Shown here: positions 27,194 to 35,887 of the stretch, in pieces
Layout of the letters: every line of letters starts with the position of its first letter
How positions within the stretch are numbered: the stretch's first letter is position 1
NCBI GenBank assembly: GCA_963775825.1
Contig: CAVZKY010000061.1
Span: 124,001-188,000 of the forward strand
Length of the DNA: 64,000 nt
Direction: 5' to 3'
Source of the DNA: Bog-532 sp963775825
GTDB lineage: Bacteria; Actinomycetota; Actinomycetes; Streptosporangiales; Streptosporangiaceae
The notes under the pieces: generated by a model
Databases searched by the model: none
The model's input: the letters and a program-made list of their open reading frames with translations, nothing else
What the model was told of the DNA's origin: nothing
Made by a program: the position numbers and the translations under genes

Positions 27194-28204
27194 TCAGGCC
27201 AGAATCCCGTCGCGGATGGCGGCCCAGTCCAGGGAGTGACGGATGCCCTCCGCGATCGAGTACCGCGGTTTCCAGCTCAGGCAGAGCTGCGCCCGGTCGC
27301 TGCGGGTGTAGGTGCCGGTGACGTCGCCGGGCCGCAGGCCCACGTCGACGGACTTGACCGGCCGGTCCGCCACCTGATTGAAGGCGTGCAGGAGTTCACG
27401 CACGGTTGTCCCCGTCCCGGTGCCCAGGTTGATGACGCTGGAGGTGGCGCCCGTCCCCGCCATGAGCGCGTCGAACCGGTCCAGGGCGGCCAGGTGGGCG
27501 GTGGCCAGGTCCCAGACGTGGATGTAGTCCCTGATACCGGTGCCGTCCCGGGTCGGGTAGTCGGTGCCGGCGATCTGGAACGGAAAGCCTTCCTCGTAGG
27601 CCTGGATCATCTTGCCCAGGGCATGGGTGGGCCGCCGCAACTGCAGGCCGGTACGGAGTTTGGGATCCGCGCCGATCGGGTTGAAGTACCGCAGCGACAG
27701 CACCCGGATGGCCTGCGTGGCGGCGATATCGGCGAACATCTCCTCGCATATCGCCTTGGTCCGCGCGTACGGGCTCTGCGGGTCCAGCGGGGAGTCCTCG
27801 TCGACGGTCAGGTCCGCGCCCGCGCGGTAGATCGCGGCCGACGAGCTGAAGATCATCCGCTCGCATCCGTTGCGCAGCAGATGCGCGACGAACTCCAGGC
27901 TCTTGGCCACGTTCGCCCGGTAGTAGCCGACCGGATCAGCGACCGAATCCGGGACCACGATCAGCGCTGCGCACTGGATGGCGGCGCTGATGCCGGGGTG
28001 GTCAGCGAAGATCCGGTCGATCAGTGCCCCATCGGCGATGTCGCCCTGGTAGAACGCACGGCCGGTCGTGAACTCCCGTCTGCCCGTGCCCAGATTGTCG
28101 ACGATCACCGGGCTGATGCCCGCGTCCACGCAGGCCGAGGCGATCGTGCTGCCGATGAAACCGGCGCCCCCCGCGATGAGTACCTGCACGCTCGTTCCTG
28201 CCAT
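27194..28204 (-). CDS. galE: UDP-glucose 4-epimerase
   Basis: 336-residue extended SDR that interconverts UDP-glucose and UDP-galactose (or the N-acetyl forms). The start has VLIAGGAGFIGSTIASACVD (NAD-binding GxxGxxG); IVDNLGTGRR, the FSSSAAIY serine strand and the catalytic PYARTK tyrosine-lysine pair follow, then RYFNPIGAD and the substrate-binding RDYIHVWDLA. These are typical GalE hallmarks. It is on the opposite strand to the polysaccharide locus and to eno, facing the locus end-on. It probably feeds the polymer with galactose-type precursors. Confidence 0.93.
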   Translation of the reverse strand: MAGTSVQVLIAGGAGFIGSTIASACVDAGISPVIVDNLGTGRREFTTGRAFYQGDIADGALIDRIFADHPGISAAIQCAALIVVPDSVADPVGYYRANVAKSLEFVAHLLRNGCERMIFSSSAAIYRAGADLTVDEDSPLDPQSPYARTKAICEEMFADIAATQAIRVLSLRYFNPIGADPKLRTGLQLRRPTHALGKMIQAYEEGFPFQIAGTDYPTRDGTGIRDYIHVWDLATAHLAALDRFDALMAGTGATSSVINLGTGTGTTVRELLHAFNQVADRPVKSVDVGLRPGDVTGTYTRSDRAQLCLSWKPRYSIAEGIRHSLDWAAIRDGILA

Positions 28205-28440
28205 GCCCGCCCCCGCGCACTGCCCTAGGTTATCCTGGGCTAATCACTGAAATCAGCTCATTACTCACAGTACATGGTCTACCGGGGCGGTGTCCGGCGT
28301 GGCCGGTGCGTGTGCGGGTCCGGCTCCACTAGGCTCGAACGCGGACAATGTGACCGGCATCCCGCGCAGGCCCCCCGGCAGTACCGCGCGGGCCGGCTGG
28401 ATGACCGCGAAACTCTTGAACAGGACATGAGGAGCCGGCC

Positions 28441-29724
28441 GTGGCCTCCATCGAAGCAATCCATGCCAGGCAGATCCTGGACTCCCGGGGTAACCCGACC
28501 CTGGAGGTCGAGGTTGCCCTGGACGACGGGACCATCGGGCGCGCCGGAGTGCCCAGCGGCGCCTCGACCGGCGCCTTCGAGGCGGTGGAACTGAGAGACG
28601 GTGGCGATGATTACGGCGGTAAGGCCGTCACCCGCGCCGTCGCCAACGTCATCGACGAGATCCAGCCCGAGCTTCTCGGTTACGAGGCGGATGACCAGCG
28701 GCTCGTGGACCAGGCCATGATCGATCTGGACCGGACGCCGGACAAGTCCCGGCTGGGTGCCAACGCGATTGTCGGCGTCAGCATCGCGGTCGCGCGGGCA
28801 GCGGCGGAGTCGGCGAGCCTGCCGCTGTTCCGCTACATCGGCGGTCCGAACGCGTACCTGCTGCCGGTGCCGATGATGAACATCATGAACGGCGGCGCGC
28901 ACGCGGACAACAGCGTCGACATCCAGGAGTTCATGATCACCCCCATCGGCGCGGCGACCTTCGAAGACGCGCTGCGCTGGGGAGCGGAGACCTACCACGC
29001 GCTGAAGTCGGTCCTGAAGCAGCATGGCCTGTCCACCGGAGTCGGCGACGAGGGCGGCTTCGCTCCCGATCTCGAGCACAACCGGGCCGCGCTGGACCTG
29101 ATCGTCGAGGCGATCGGCAAGGCCGGGTTCACCCCGGGCCGCGACATCGCGCTGGCCATTGACGCCGCCGCCACCGAGTTTCACCGCGACGGGGGCTACA
29201 CCTTCGAGGGCTCCACCCGGTCGTCGGGCGAGATGACCGACATCTACCGGGAGTGGCTCGACACGTACCCGATCGTTTCGCTGGAAGACCCGCTCGCGGA
29301 GGAAGACTGGGCCGGATGGCATGACCTGACGGCGGCCGTCGGGGACCGAGTGCAGATCGTGGGCGACGACCTCTTCGTCACCAACCCCGAGCGGATCCGC
29401 CGCGGCATCACCGAGCGGTCCGCGAACGCGCTGCTGGTCAAGCTGAACCAGATCGGCACGGTGACCGAGACGCTGGACGCCGTGTCGGCCGCCCAGCGGG
29501 CCAGCTTCAGCTGCATCATCAGCCACCGGTCCGGCGAGACCGACGACAGCACCATCTCCGACCTGGCCGTCGCGACCAACTGCGGCCAGATCAAGACAGG
29601 CGCGCCGGCCCGCGGTGAGCGCGTGGCCAAGTACAACCAGCTGCTCCGGATCGAGGAGCTGCTGGGCGACGCGGCCGCCTACGCGGGCGCCAGCGCTTAC
29701 CCGAGGTTCACGGAACTGGCCTGA
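28441..29724 (+). CDS. eno: Enolase
   Basis: 427 residues, full length for the family. Converts 2-phosphoglycerate to phosphoenolpyruvate in glycolysis. Present are ARQILDSRGNPTLEVEV, the mobile loop SGASTGAFEA, NIMNGGAHADN, the catalytic GVGDEGGFAP, the metal ligands in AIDAAATEF, SLEDPLAEEDW and VGDDLFVTN, LLVKLNQIGT and ISHRSGETDD. GTG start with an AGGAG site 8 bp before. The stop overlaps the ATG of the next gene. The order eno - FtsB/DivIC-like - DUF501 - ppx is a conserved actinobacterial arrangement. Confidence 0.97.
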   Translation: MASIEAIHARQILDSRGNPTLEVEVALDDGTIGRAGVPSGASTGAFEAVELRDGGDDYGGKAVTRAVANVIDEIQPELLGYEADDQRLVDQAMIDLDRTPDKSRLGANAIVGVSIAVARAAAESASLPLFRYIGGPNAYLLPVPMMNIMNGGAHADNSVDIQEFMITPIGAATFEDALRWGAETYHALKSVLKQHGLSTGVGDEGGFAPDLEHNRAALDLIVEAIGKAGFTPGRDIALAIDAAATEFHRDGGYTFEGSTRSSGEMTDIYREWLDTYPIVSLEDPLAEEDWAGWHDLTAAVGDRVQIVGDDLFVTNPERIRRGITERSANALLVKLNQIGTVTETLDAVSAAQRASFSCIISHRSGETDDSTISDLAVATNCGQIKTGAPARGERVAKYNQLLRIEELLGDAAAYAGASAYPRFTELA

Positions 29725-30143
29725 TGACCGCCGAGTCGGCCGGACGCCGCCCGCCCGCCCGTTCGCCCCGCCCGACCAAGCTGACGGGCCGGGCGGCGTT
29801 GCTCGCGGTGGTGATCTGCGCGATCGCGCTCAGCCTGGCCTACCCGGTGCGGGAGTACATCGCGCAGCGACAGCAGATCGACCAGCTGCTGGCCGCTCAG
29901 CAGTCCATCTCGGCTCAGGTCAAGAACCTGCAGGCGGAGCAGCAGCGGTACGCCGATCCCGCCTACATCGAGCAGCAGGCCCGGGATCAGCTGCATATGT
30001 GCTTCCCGACCGAGAAGTGTTACGTGATCATCGGCAACACGGCAGGCGCGGGCGCCACCCCGGTATCGGCCCGGCCGGTGGCTCCCTGGTACGCCAAGCT
30101 GTGGCAGTCCGTCAAGAAGGCGGACCAGGCCCCGGCCCGGTGA
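29724..30143 (+). CDS. FtsB/DivIC-family septum formation initiator
   Basis: 139-residue single-pass membrane protein of the divisome. A Pro/Arg-rich cytoplasmic tail, one transmembrane segment (~28-45, LLAVVICAIALSLAYPV), then a coiled coil (REYIAQRQQIDQLLAAQQSI to EQQRYADP) and the family signature YIEQQARDQLHMCFPTEKCYV. Start and stop overlap eno and the DUF501 gene respectively (ATGA-type), so the four genes form an operon. Function is by family. Confidence 0.9.
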   Translation: MTAESAGRRPPARSPRPTKLTGRAALLAVVICAIALSLAYPVREYIAQRQQIDQLLAAQQSISAQVKNLQAEQQRYADPAYIEQQARDQLHMCFPTEKCYVIIGNTAGAGATPVSARPVAPWYAKLWQSVKKADQAPAR

Positions 30144-30736
30144 TGGACCCGCAGACCGAGGCGGTGGTCGCCGCCCAGCTCGGCCGCGCCCCCCGCGGCC
30201 TGCGGGCGGTCGCGCATACCTGCCCGTGCGGCCTGCCCGATGTGGTCGAGACCGTGCCCAGGCTGCCTGACGGTACTCCCTTCCCGACCCTGTACTACCT
30301 CAGCTGCCCGCGGGCGGCCGCCGCGGTGAGCAGGCTGGAAGCGGCGGGCACGATGCGGGCCATGACGGCCCGGCTGGCGCGCGATGAGGACCTCCGCCAG
30401 TCTTATGAGGCGGCCCACCAGGACTACCTGGCCCGGCGGGACAAGGCGGCGCGGGAGGCCGGCCTGGAGCCGCTGCCACCGGGCACGCAGAGCGCGGGCG
30501 GCATGCCGGCCCGGGTCAAATGCCTGCACGCGCTCCTCGCGCACGAGCTCGCCGTGCCGGGCGTGAACCCGCTCGGCCGGGAAGCGGCCGGTGCCGCCGG
30601 AGCCTGGTGGGCGGATGGCCCGTGTGTCACGCAGGTGCCGGATGCGACCGGCCCGGGCGGCTGCTCAGCCGGGCCTATCGGGCCCGGCCCCGCCGCGCGG
30701 GCCCGGCGGCCCTGGCTCGGCGCCTGCCCCGGATGA
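30143..30736 (+). CDS. DUF501-family protein
   Basis: Conserved actinobacterial protein of unknown function found next to eno and ppx. Conserved features are VAHTCPCGLPDVVETVPRL, PFPTLYYLSCPRA, the central helix with Tyr/Asp-rich YEAAHQDYLARRD, and MPARVKCLHALLAHELA followed by WWADGPCV, where the family usually ends. Here about 35 extra residues follow to 30736. An alternative reading frame over the 3' end encodes a PAPDE-type repeat and stops at 30804-30806, exactly overlapping the next ATG, so the tail may be frame-shifted in this sequence. Confidence 0.9.
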   Translation: MDPQTEAVVAAQLGRAPRGLRAVAHTCPCGLPDVVETVPRLPDGTPFPTLYYLSCPRAAAAVSRLEAAGTMRAMTARLARDEDLRQSYEAAHQDYLARRDKAAREAGLEPLPPGTQSAGGMPARVKCLHALLAHELAVPGVNPLGREAAGAAGAWWADGPCVTQVPDATGPGGCSAGPIGPGPAARARRPWLGACPG

Positions 30737-30805
30737 GGCGCCTGCCCCGGACGAGCCGTGTGCCCCGGACGAGGCTGCTGCCCCGGACGATACGGAGGAT
30801 GGCTG

Positions 30806-31825
30806 ATGACCCGGCGTGTGGCGGCAATTGACTGCGGGACCAATTCAATTCGGCTGCTGGTGGCCGACGTCGATCCTGGCCGGGGGACGCTCACCGATGT
30901 CGACCGGCGGATGGAGATCGTCCGGCTCGGCCAGGGCGTGGACACCACCGGCCGGCTCGCCCCCGAGGCGCTGGACCGGACGCTGGCCGCGCTGAGCGAC
31001 TACGCGTCGGTCATGAGGCGGCTGGGAGCCGAGGAGGTCCGGATGGTGGCGACCAGCGCGACCCGTGACGCGGCAAATGCCGGGGAGTTCACCCGCCGGG
31101 TCACCGACGTGCTCGGGACCGGGCCCGAAGTCCTGAGCGGCGATGAGGAGGCCCGGTTCTCCTACACCGGCGCCACCGCCGAACTGGCCGGCGACCGGTC
31201 GGTACCGCCGCCCTACCTGGTCGTCGACATCGGCGGTGGTTCGACCGAGTTCGTCCTCGGCGGCGTCAGCGGGCCCGCCGCGGCCGCCGCGCCGCCGGGG
31301 CCGACGGCGCAGCCGGGACCCGCGGAGGGCGCCGGGGTGGTTTCGGCCATGAGCGTCGACATCGGATGCGTCCGGATGACCGAGCGTCACCTGCGTTCCG
31401 ATCCGCCGTCACCAGCGCAGATCGCCGCGGCCACGGCCGACATCGACGCGGCCATCGACCGGGCCGCGGCGCAGGTCGACGCCACCGCGGCGCGCACGCT
31501 CGTCGGGCTGGCCGGATCGGTCACCACGGTGGCGGGCATCGCGTTGGACCTGCCGGTCTACGACCCGGCGCTACTGCATCACGCGCGGATCTCGGCCGCC
31601 GACGTACACGCTGTGACGACCTGGCTGCTGGCCCTGAGCCGGGCGGAGCGGGCCCGTATCGGCGTGATGCATCCGGGCCGGGTGGACGTCATCGGAGCCG
31701 GATCGCTGATCCTCGACCGCATCATGAACCGGCTGCACCTGGGTGAGGTCCTGGTCAGCGAGCACGACATCCTGGACGGCATCGCCTGGTCGATCGCGGC
31801 GGCGCAACCGGCTGCCGGGCGGTGA
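30806..31825 (+). CDS. Ppx/GppA-family phosphatase (exopolyphosphatase-like)
   Basis: 339-residue actin-like-fold phosphatase that hydrolyses polyphosphate or pppGpp. The phosphate-1 motif AAIDCGTNSIRLLVAD is at the N-terminus, then MVATSATRDAAN, LSGDEEARFSY, the phosphate-2 motif VVDIGGGSTEFVLG, GLAGSVTTVAGI and VSEHDILDGIAW. A 25-residue Ala/Pro-rich insertion follows the GGGS motif. ATG 30806 overlaps a TGA in another frame. The gene overlaps the following glycosylase start (GTGA), continuing the eno operon. Confidence 0.92.
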   Translation: MTRRVAAIDCGTNSIRLLVADVDPGRGTLTDVDRRMEIVRLGQGVDTTGRLAPEALDRTLAALSDYASVMRRLGAEEVRMVATSATRDAANAGEFTRRVTDVLGTGPEVLSGDEEARFSYTGATAELAGDRSVPPPYLVVDIGGGSTEFVLGGVSGPAAAAAPPGPTAQPGPAEGAGVVSAMSVDIGCVRMTERHLRSDPPSPAQIAAATADIDAAIDRAAAQVDATAARTLVGLAGSVTTVAGIALDLPVYDPALLHHARISAADVHAVTTWLLALSRAERARIGVMHPGRVDVIGAGSLILDRIMNRLHLGEVLVSEHDILDGIAWSIAAAQPAAGR

Positions 31826-32731
31826 GTACCGCGTGCAGCAACGTGCCGGACCCGGCCGGTACGGCCGGCAGTACGGGCGGGCGGGCCGACCTCCGCGGAC
31901 CGGTTCCGCCGGGCTCAGGCTGGCCGGAGGACCCCGCGACGGCCGCGACCCCGGTAGCGCACAGCGCTGCTGACGTCCGGGAGCTGGCGCGAAGCGCGCC
32001 GGACCTGACGGAGCTAACCGCGCGGCAGTCGGTCTGCCGGGCCTGCCCGCGCCTGGTGAGCTGGCGGGAGGAAGTCGCGACCGTCCGCCGGCGTTCCTTC
32101 CAGTCCGAGCGCTACTGGGGTCGCCCCATCCCGGGCTGGGGCGCCGCTCCGCCCTCGGGTGGTGATCGTCGGTCTCGCGCCTGCCGCGCACGGCGGGAAC
32201 CGGACGGGACGGGTCTTCACCGGAGACCGCAGCGGGGATTTCCTGTACGCCTCGCTCTACCGGTGCGGTCTAGCCAGCAGCCCGCTGAGCGTCACGGCCG
32301 GCGACGGCCAGCGGCTCCTGGACACCCGGATGGTCGCGGCGGTCCGCTGCGCGCCTCCCGCCAACAAGCCCACGACGGAAGAACGTGACACCTGCGCCCC
32401 GTGGTTGGCCGCAGAGCTCGCTCAGGTGGCGCCGTCGGTCCGGGTTATCGTCTGCCTGGGCGGCTTCGCCTGGCAGGCACTCTGGCCCGTGCTGCGCACG
32501 ACCGGCTTCGTGCTGCCGGCCCGGCGGCCCCCGTTCGGTCACGGCGCCGAGGCGGAGGTCCGGCCACCCGATCCGGCGGCCCCGCCGGTCCTGCTGCTCG
32601 GCTGCTACCACCCCAGTCAGCAGAACACCTTCACCGGACGCGTCACCCCGGAGATGCTCGACGCCATCTTCCGTCGCGCTCGCGTGTATTCGGGATTGCC
32701 CGCGGTTACGGGTAGCGAATCGGGCGAATAG
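31822..32731 (+). pseudogene. Family-5 uracil-DNA glycosylase (UdgB type, frameshifted)
   Basis: Base-excision repair enzyme removing uracil and related lesions. The N-terminal part holds the iron-sulfur cysteines (SVCRACPRLVSWREEVA). After a single break near 32155 the frame changes and the catalytic motif VGLAPAAHGGNRTGRVFTGD follows, with Ala/His in place of the usual acid as is characteristic of family 5. Next come RCAPPANKPTTEE and CLGGFAWQA, and the final motif GCYHPSQQNTFTGR. The GTG overlaps the ppx stop. Only one base separates this from an intact gene. Confidence 0.87.
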
Positions 32732-32811
32732 GGCAGAAGGAACCAGCGCCAGGCGCCCGGGGCCGCCGCCTGGTTATCGGGTGGGTGGCGCGGCTTTGCG
32801 GCCGTAAGGCT

Positions 32812-32838
32812 AGCGCGGCCGCTGTGACCGGCCGCGCT
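32812..32838 (+). terminator. Perfect 10-bp GC hairpin downstream of the glycosylase gene
   Basis: Arms AGCGCGGCCG and CGGCCGCGCT with a 7-base loop (CTGTGAC), 80 bp past the stop at 32731. There is no U tract, as is common for actinobacterial terminators, so the call rests on stem strength and position. Confidence 0.5.
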
Positions 32839-33390
32839 GGCTGGGGAAGGGCAGGCACCGGGGAAGGCAGGTCGCGCGGGCCGGGGCGGGGCCGACCGTG
32901 CTTCGTCCACCCGGCGCCGGCCCGGTAGCCCGGATGGCAGCTGAGCCCGGCTGCGCCGCCGCCCCCGATCGGCCCGCCCGCGCGCCGCGCACCGCCGCCC
33001 CCGCGCCGCGCACCGCCGCCCCGCGGGCGCCGTGTGGCCTGACCCGGTAACCAGGTGCCCCAGGTGCTGCGGTGACTGCTGAGTCATTCGCCGGGCCGTA
33101 CCCGGCGGCCCGGCGCCGGCACTGCCGCCTACCGGGAGCATTTTCAGGGATATCCGCTGACTACGCTCCCCATAGGCACCGGCGCCGCGGCCGGGGCACC
33201 TCCAGCGCCACAGCAGACCCAGCACGGCTCAGCCGCCCCGAGCCCAGCCCGGCGCCAGCACCCACATCCGGCCCACCCCCACGCCGTCCTCGCCGCCACC
33301 ACGCCATCCACCAGCAACCCATCACCGGTGGGTTCCCTCCGCATCCCTATACGACTGAAACCGCTCCCCCGTAACGGCAAGGGGGCCCTG

Positions 33391-33640
33391 GGCGAGGCAC
33401 TCGTTACCGGCCTAACGAACCGGGCCTTGGGCCCGGTGAGCGGCCGGGTGTATCGGCGAGCTACCACCGCGGGCTACGGACAGACGGGCCGCAGGCCCGA
33501 CCGCCCAGCGAACCGGGCCTTCAGGCCCGGTGAGCGGCGGTGTTGTCGGCGAGCACCACTACCGGGGCGTCGCGGGGGGGTTCCGGGGGGTCGCCCCCCG
33601 GGCCAGCACAGCGCAGCGGGGGGTTCCCGGGTGTCGCCCC
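33391..33640 (+). repeat. Modular palindromic repeat cluster, related to the insertion in hrpA
   Basis: Two repeat units beginning at about 33391 and 33501 share the block CGAACCGGGCC...GGCCCGGTGAGCGGC and the following TCGGCGAG. They are followed by hairpin CCGGGGGG-TCG-CCCCCCGG (33593-33611) and a degenerate copy of it near 33625. The 84-bp stretch 33391-33472 matches the reverse strand of 54365-54447 inside hrpA with only about nine differences by eye. Confidence 0.8.
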
Positions 33641-33983
33641 TCGGGCCAGCACAGCCCCGGAACAACACTGTGACCTGGTCGACGACCGATTTATCTCGGT
33701 ATTTCATGGTTCAACCGTGCAGATGCACAAGCAGAATGTATTTGCCCAGGTGACGAGCATGCCTATCGTGTGAGCTATTTGATAGCCAACGAGGCGCGAG
33801 CGACTATCGAGGGCACTAATGCACGGCTCTGGTTACGCAGCGTTTATGTTTTTGCCGCCAGCTGGTTACGCTGTGCACTCATTGCTCGTTAATGGTTAAT
33901 CATATAAACATACCTGGCCTTACTTTGTTGGTCCGAATATGCCGGCTCTTCGAATATCAAAATCTGCGGGGTATTATTGGCCA

Positions 33984-34057
33984 GCCCCCGTAGCCCAAGG
34001 GCAGAGGCCGCCCCCCTAAAAGGGTCGCTAGTGTCGGTTCGAGTCCGACCGGGGGCA
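33984..34057 (+). tRNA. tRNA-like gene, anticodon arm degenerate (UAA-like)
   Basis: The acceptor arms GCCCCCG / CGGGGGC pair over all seven positions and the T arm is perfect (GTCGG-TTCGAGT-CCGAC). The D arm is weaker (GCCC, loop with GGG). The anticodon arm reads CGCCCC-CCTAAAA-GGGTCG: five of six pairs form, with one C-T mismatch. A seven-base loop would place UAA (Leu) at the anticodon, but position 33 is C instead of the near-universal U, and the long variable arm of a leucine tRNA is absent. The 3' strand GGGTCG predicts CGACCC opposite, so two substitutions to C would explain the oddities. No CCA is encoded. Either a decayed tRNA or a mobile-element-type class I tRNA. Confidence 0.62.
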
Positions 34058-34541
34058 CACCGCACCATTGATGCAGACGAATTACGGTGTGCCGGGATCG
34101 CCCAGGTTGTCCGGCGGGCGTTAACGTTCCCGTGGCGGCCTCTGTCTTGGTGGCTGGACCATTAATGGCCGGCAGGCGTTCCGCTTCTGTGCATTCAATC
34201 CGGGAGTTCAGAACTGTTGTCCCAGGTTAGATGGTCATTCTCTGTGCTAATTCCCGCGCGGATGCACGTGCAGTGCAAGCACCCGGTTAGGGCGAGGCGT
34301 GGCCTTAGCGGCCGCGCGGGGTCGGCCGGGCGGGTAACTGGCCAGGTTCAGCGGAATGCGGGTTTAGGTTGCTGCGGCAGCCTAGGACGGTAGCGCTGTC
34401 CTATTTGCCATCATCAGCGGGGGTCAGCCACTCCTGGTGGCTTAGGGCGTGACGTCGCGCCTGGGTCGGCAGTTCGGCTCGGCATCAGACGAGCCAGGTA
34501 ACCGGCGTAAAGCGACTACGCGTTGAAAGGGGCCGGGATCC
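34058..34541. other. Gene-free region between the tRNA-like gene and the sigma-factor remnant
   Basis: About 480 bp with no convincing frame on either strand and mixed base composition. No clear promoter, attachment-site duplication of the tRNA 3' end, or hairpin was found by eye. Confidence 0.4.
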
Positions 34542-35000
34542 CAGCGACTGGACTTCGCGGAGTTCTACCGTGAATTCAAAAATGAGTGCCTGTTCGACGT
34601 CCTGGTGAGTGCTGGCGACCGGGACGCGGCGCAGGACCTGGTGGACGAGGCCTTCGCCAGGGCCTGGGCGTCATGGCGGACGGTTAGTAGGCACCCGGCC
34701 CCGGCAGCGTGGGTTGTACGCACGGCGCTGAACGCCAGTGCCGCGCGGCGGCGGCGCCGTCGCCGGGAGGTATCGGTTCCTGGCCTCGCGCTTGTCGCGG
34801 ACCGGCCAGCGGCCGCCGGCGCCGCGGTTCGGCGGTCGATCCCAGGATCACCGCGGCGCTGCTCCGGCTGCTCGCCCGGCAGCGGCAAGTGGCAGCCGCA
34901 TCTCCCAGCGGCCGGGGCCCTGGGGACGGCCGCCGCGGCGGCATTCGCCGCCGATGCGCTCACCGGAATGCGGGAGCTGGCCAGTCATTTCAGCCGCTGA
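34542..35000 (+). pseudogene. Remnant of an ECF-type sigma-70 factor
   Basis: The frame lacks a start codon before a region-2-like segment: FAEFYREFKNECLFDVLVSA, then GDRDAAQDLVDEAFARAWAS and PAAWVVRTALNASAARRRRR, a recognisable sigma region 2. Region 4 is scrambled across frames: DPRITAALLRLLARQRQVAA is visible in an alternative frame before the common end ALTGMRELASHFSR. Truncation at both ends plus internal frame changes point to real decay, and the neighbours are also broken. Sigma-factor function is not expected to survive. Confidence 0.6.
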
Positions 35001-35403
35001 CGGTCGGCCCCGCCCGGGAAAGGGTCACCCGGACGATGACGCGACGATCCCGCACCATGGCCGCCCGGTAGTCATTCCAGTCCGGATGCTCACCGGCGAC
35101 CGTACGGTAGTAATCCACCAGCAGTTCCATGGCCTCCGGCAGCGAGATCACCTCTGCTGTTCCCTCGGCCTGGACCCATTCGCCGAAGAACTGGTCGGTG
35201 AACGCGCACAGCGACGCGAATGGGTCCCGTCTCAGGTTGCGGGTCTTGACCGCCGTCTCGCGGGTGCTGATCAGGACGCGGCCGTCCGCGTCCACGCCGC
35301 AGGTTACCGGCGACATCTGCGGACGGCCGTCAGCGCGGATGGTGGCCAGGACGGCCCGGTGATGGGCGCGGAGGAATTGCTCGGCGCGCGCTCGATGCTC
35401 ACG
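34990..35403 (-). CDS. PPOX-class F420/FMN-dependent oxidoreductase-like protein
   Basis: Small split-barrel flavin/F420-binding protein. From the upstream in-frame part: EHRARAEQFLRAHHRAVLAT, then RADGRPQMSPVTCGVDADGR, VLISTRETAVKTRNLRRDP, FFGEWVQAEGTAEVISLPEA and AGEHPDWNDYRAAMV, which match the family from end to end. The first in-frame start codon is at 35316, but homologous sequence continues to about 35403 without one; GTG 35398-35400 is one base out of frame. So the N-terminus is probably affected by a frame error. It overlaps the sigma-factor remnant at its 3' end. Confidence 0.75.
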   Translation of the reverse strand, partial: REHRARAEQFLRAHHRAVLATIRADGRPQMSPVTCGVDADGRVLISTRETAVKTRNLRRDPFASLCAFTDQFFGEWVQAEGTAEVISLPEAMELLVDYYRTVAGEHPDWNDYRAAMVRDRRVIVRVTLSRAGPTVSG

Positions 35404-35417
35404 AGTCCAGGGCGGGA

Positions 35418-35652
35418 TCAGACGCTATTGAGCCTGAGCCGCCGGCGCATCTCGTACTCGTGCACGATGGCGTTGGCGTAGCCGTGGGAGATACCGTGCT
35501 CGTCGGCGAGCCAGCTGCGCGCGCTCTTCACGGCGCAGGAACGCCGGGCCGGATTCAAGGCGCATGAACCACTCACGGAGGTCACTGCCTGTGACGCGAG
35601 GTATGCGTGCAATTAGATTCTTGTGCGTCTCCAGAGAGCGGGTCAGCGGCAA
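35418..35652 (-). pseudogene. DUF4287-type protein (frameshifted, short)
   Basis: The N-terminal half, HKNLIARIPRVTGSDLREWF and LESGPAFLRREER, is in one frame. The C-terminal half, SWLADEHGISHGYANAIVHE, is in another and ends in RRRLRLNSV. Together they make the short helical DUF4287 module with one break near 35525. The TTG start at 35652 has a GGAGGTG ribosome site at ideal distance, which supports it. Function of the family is unknown. Confidence 0.7.
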
Positions 35653-35887
35653 TTGGCACCTCCATGGGGGCGAAGCCTCTTGCTGTGAGCCTGCCTCACC
35701 GCCCCGCGCCTGGCAAGGCCTGGTTCCAACCTTTCCTTAATGACGGGTTAATCCCCTCGTCGGCACGCTGTCACGTCAGTGGCGTTTGGCGTGTCCTGGG
35801 GCGCACGCCCGGGGGGCGGCCCGGATGGGCGCCCGGCCCCGGCAACGCGGTCGCGCGAGGGCGGGGCGCCCAGGCCGGCAGGCCCGG

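Larger units (their letters stand above)
32732..33983. other. 1.25-kb gene-free region with repeats and an AT-rich right part
   Basis: No frame with recognisable protein features. The left part (to ~33380) is Gly/Ala/Pro-codon-like GC-rich DNA with short (GCCGCGCACCGCC) duplications near 32980-33020. The middle holds the palindromic repeat cluster described separately. From ~33680 to 33983 composition becomes distinctly AT-richer up to the tRNA-like gene, suggesting imported DNA. Confidence 0.5.
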
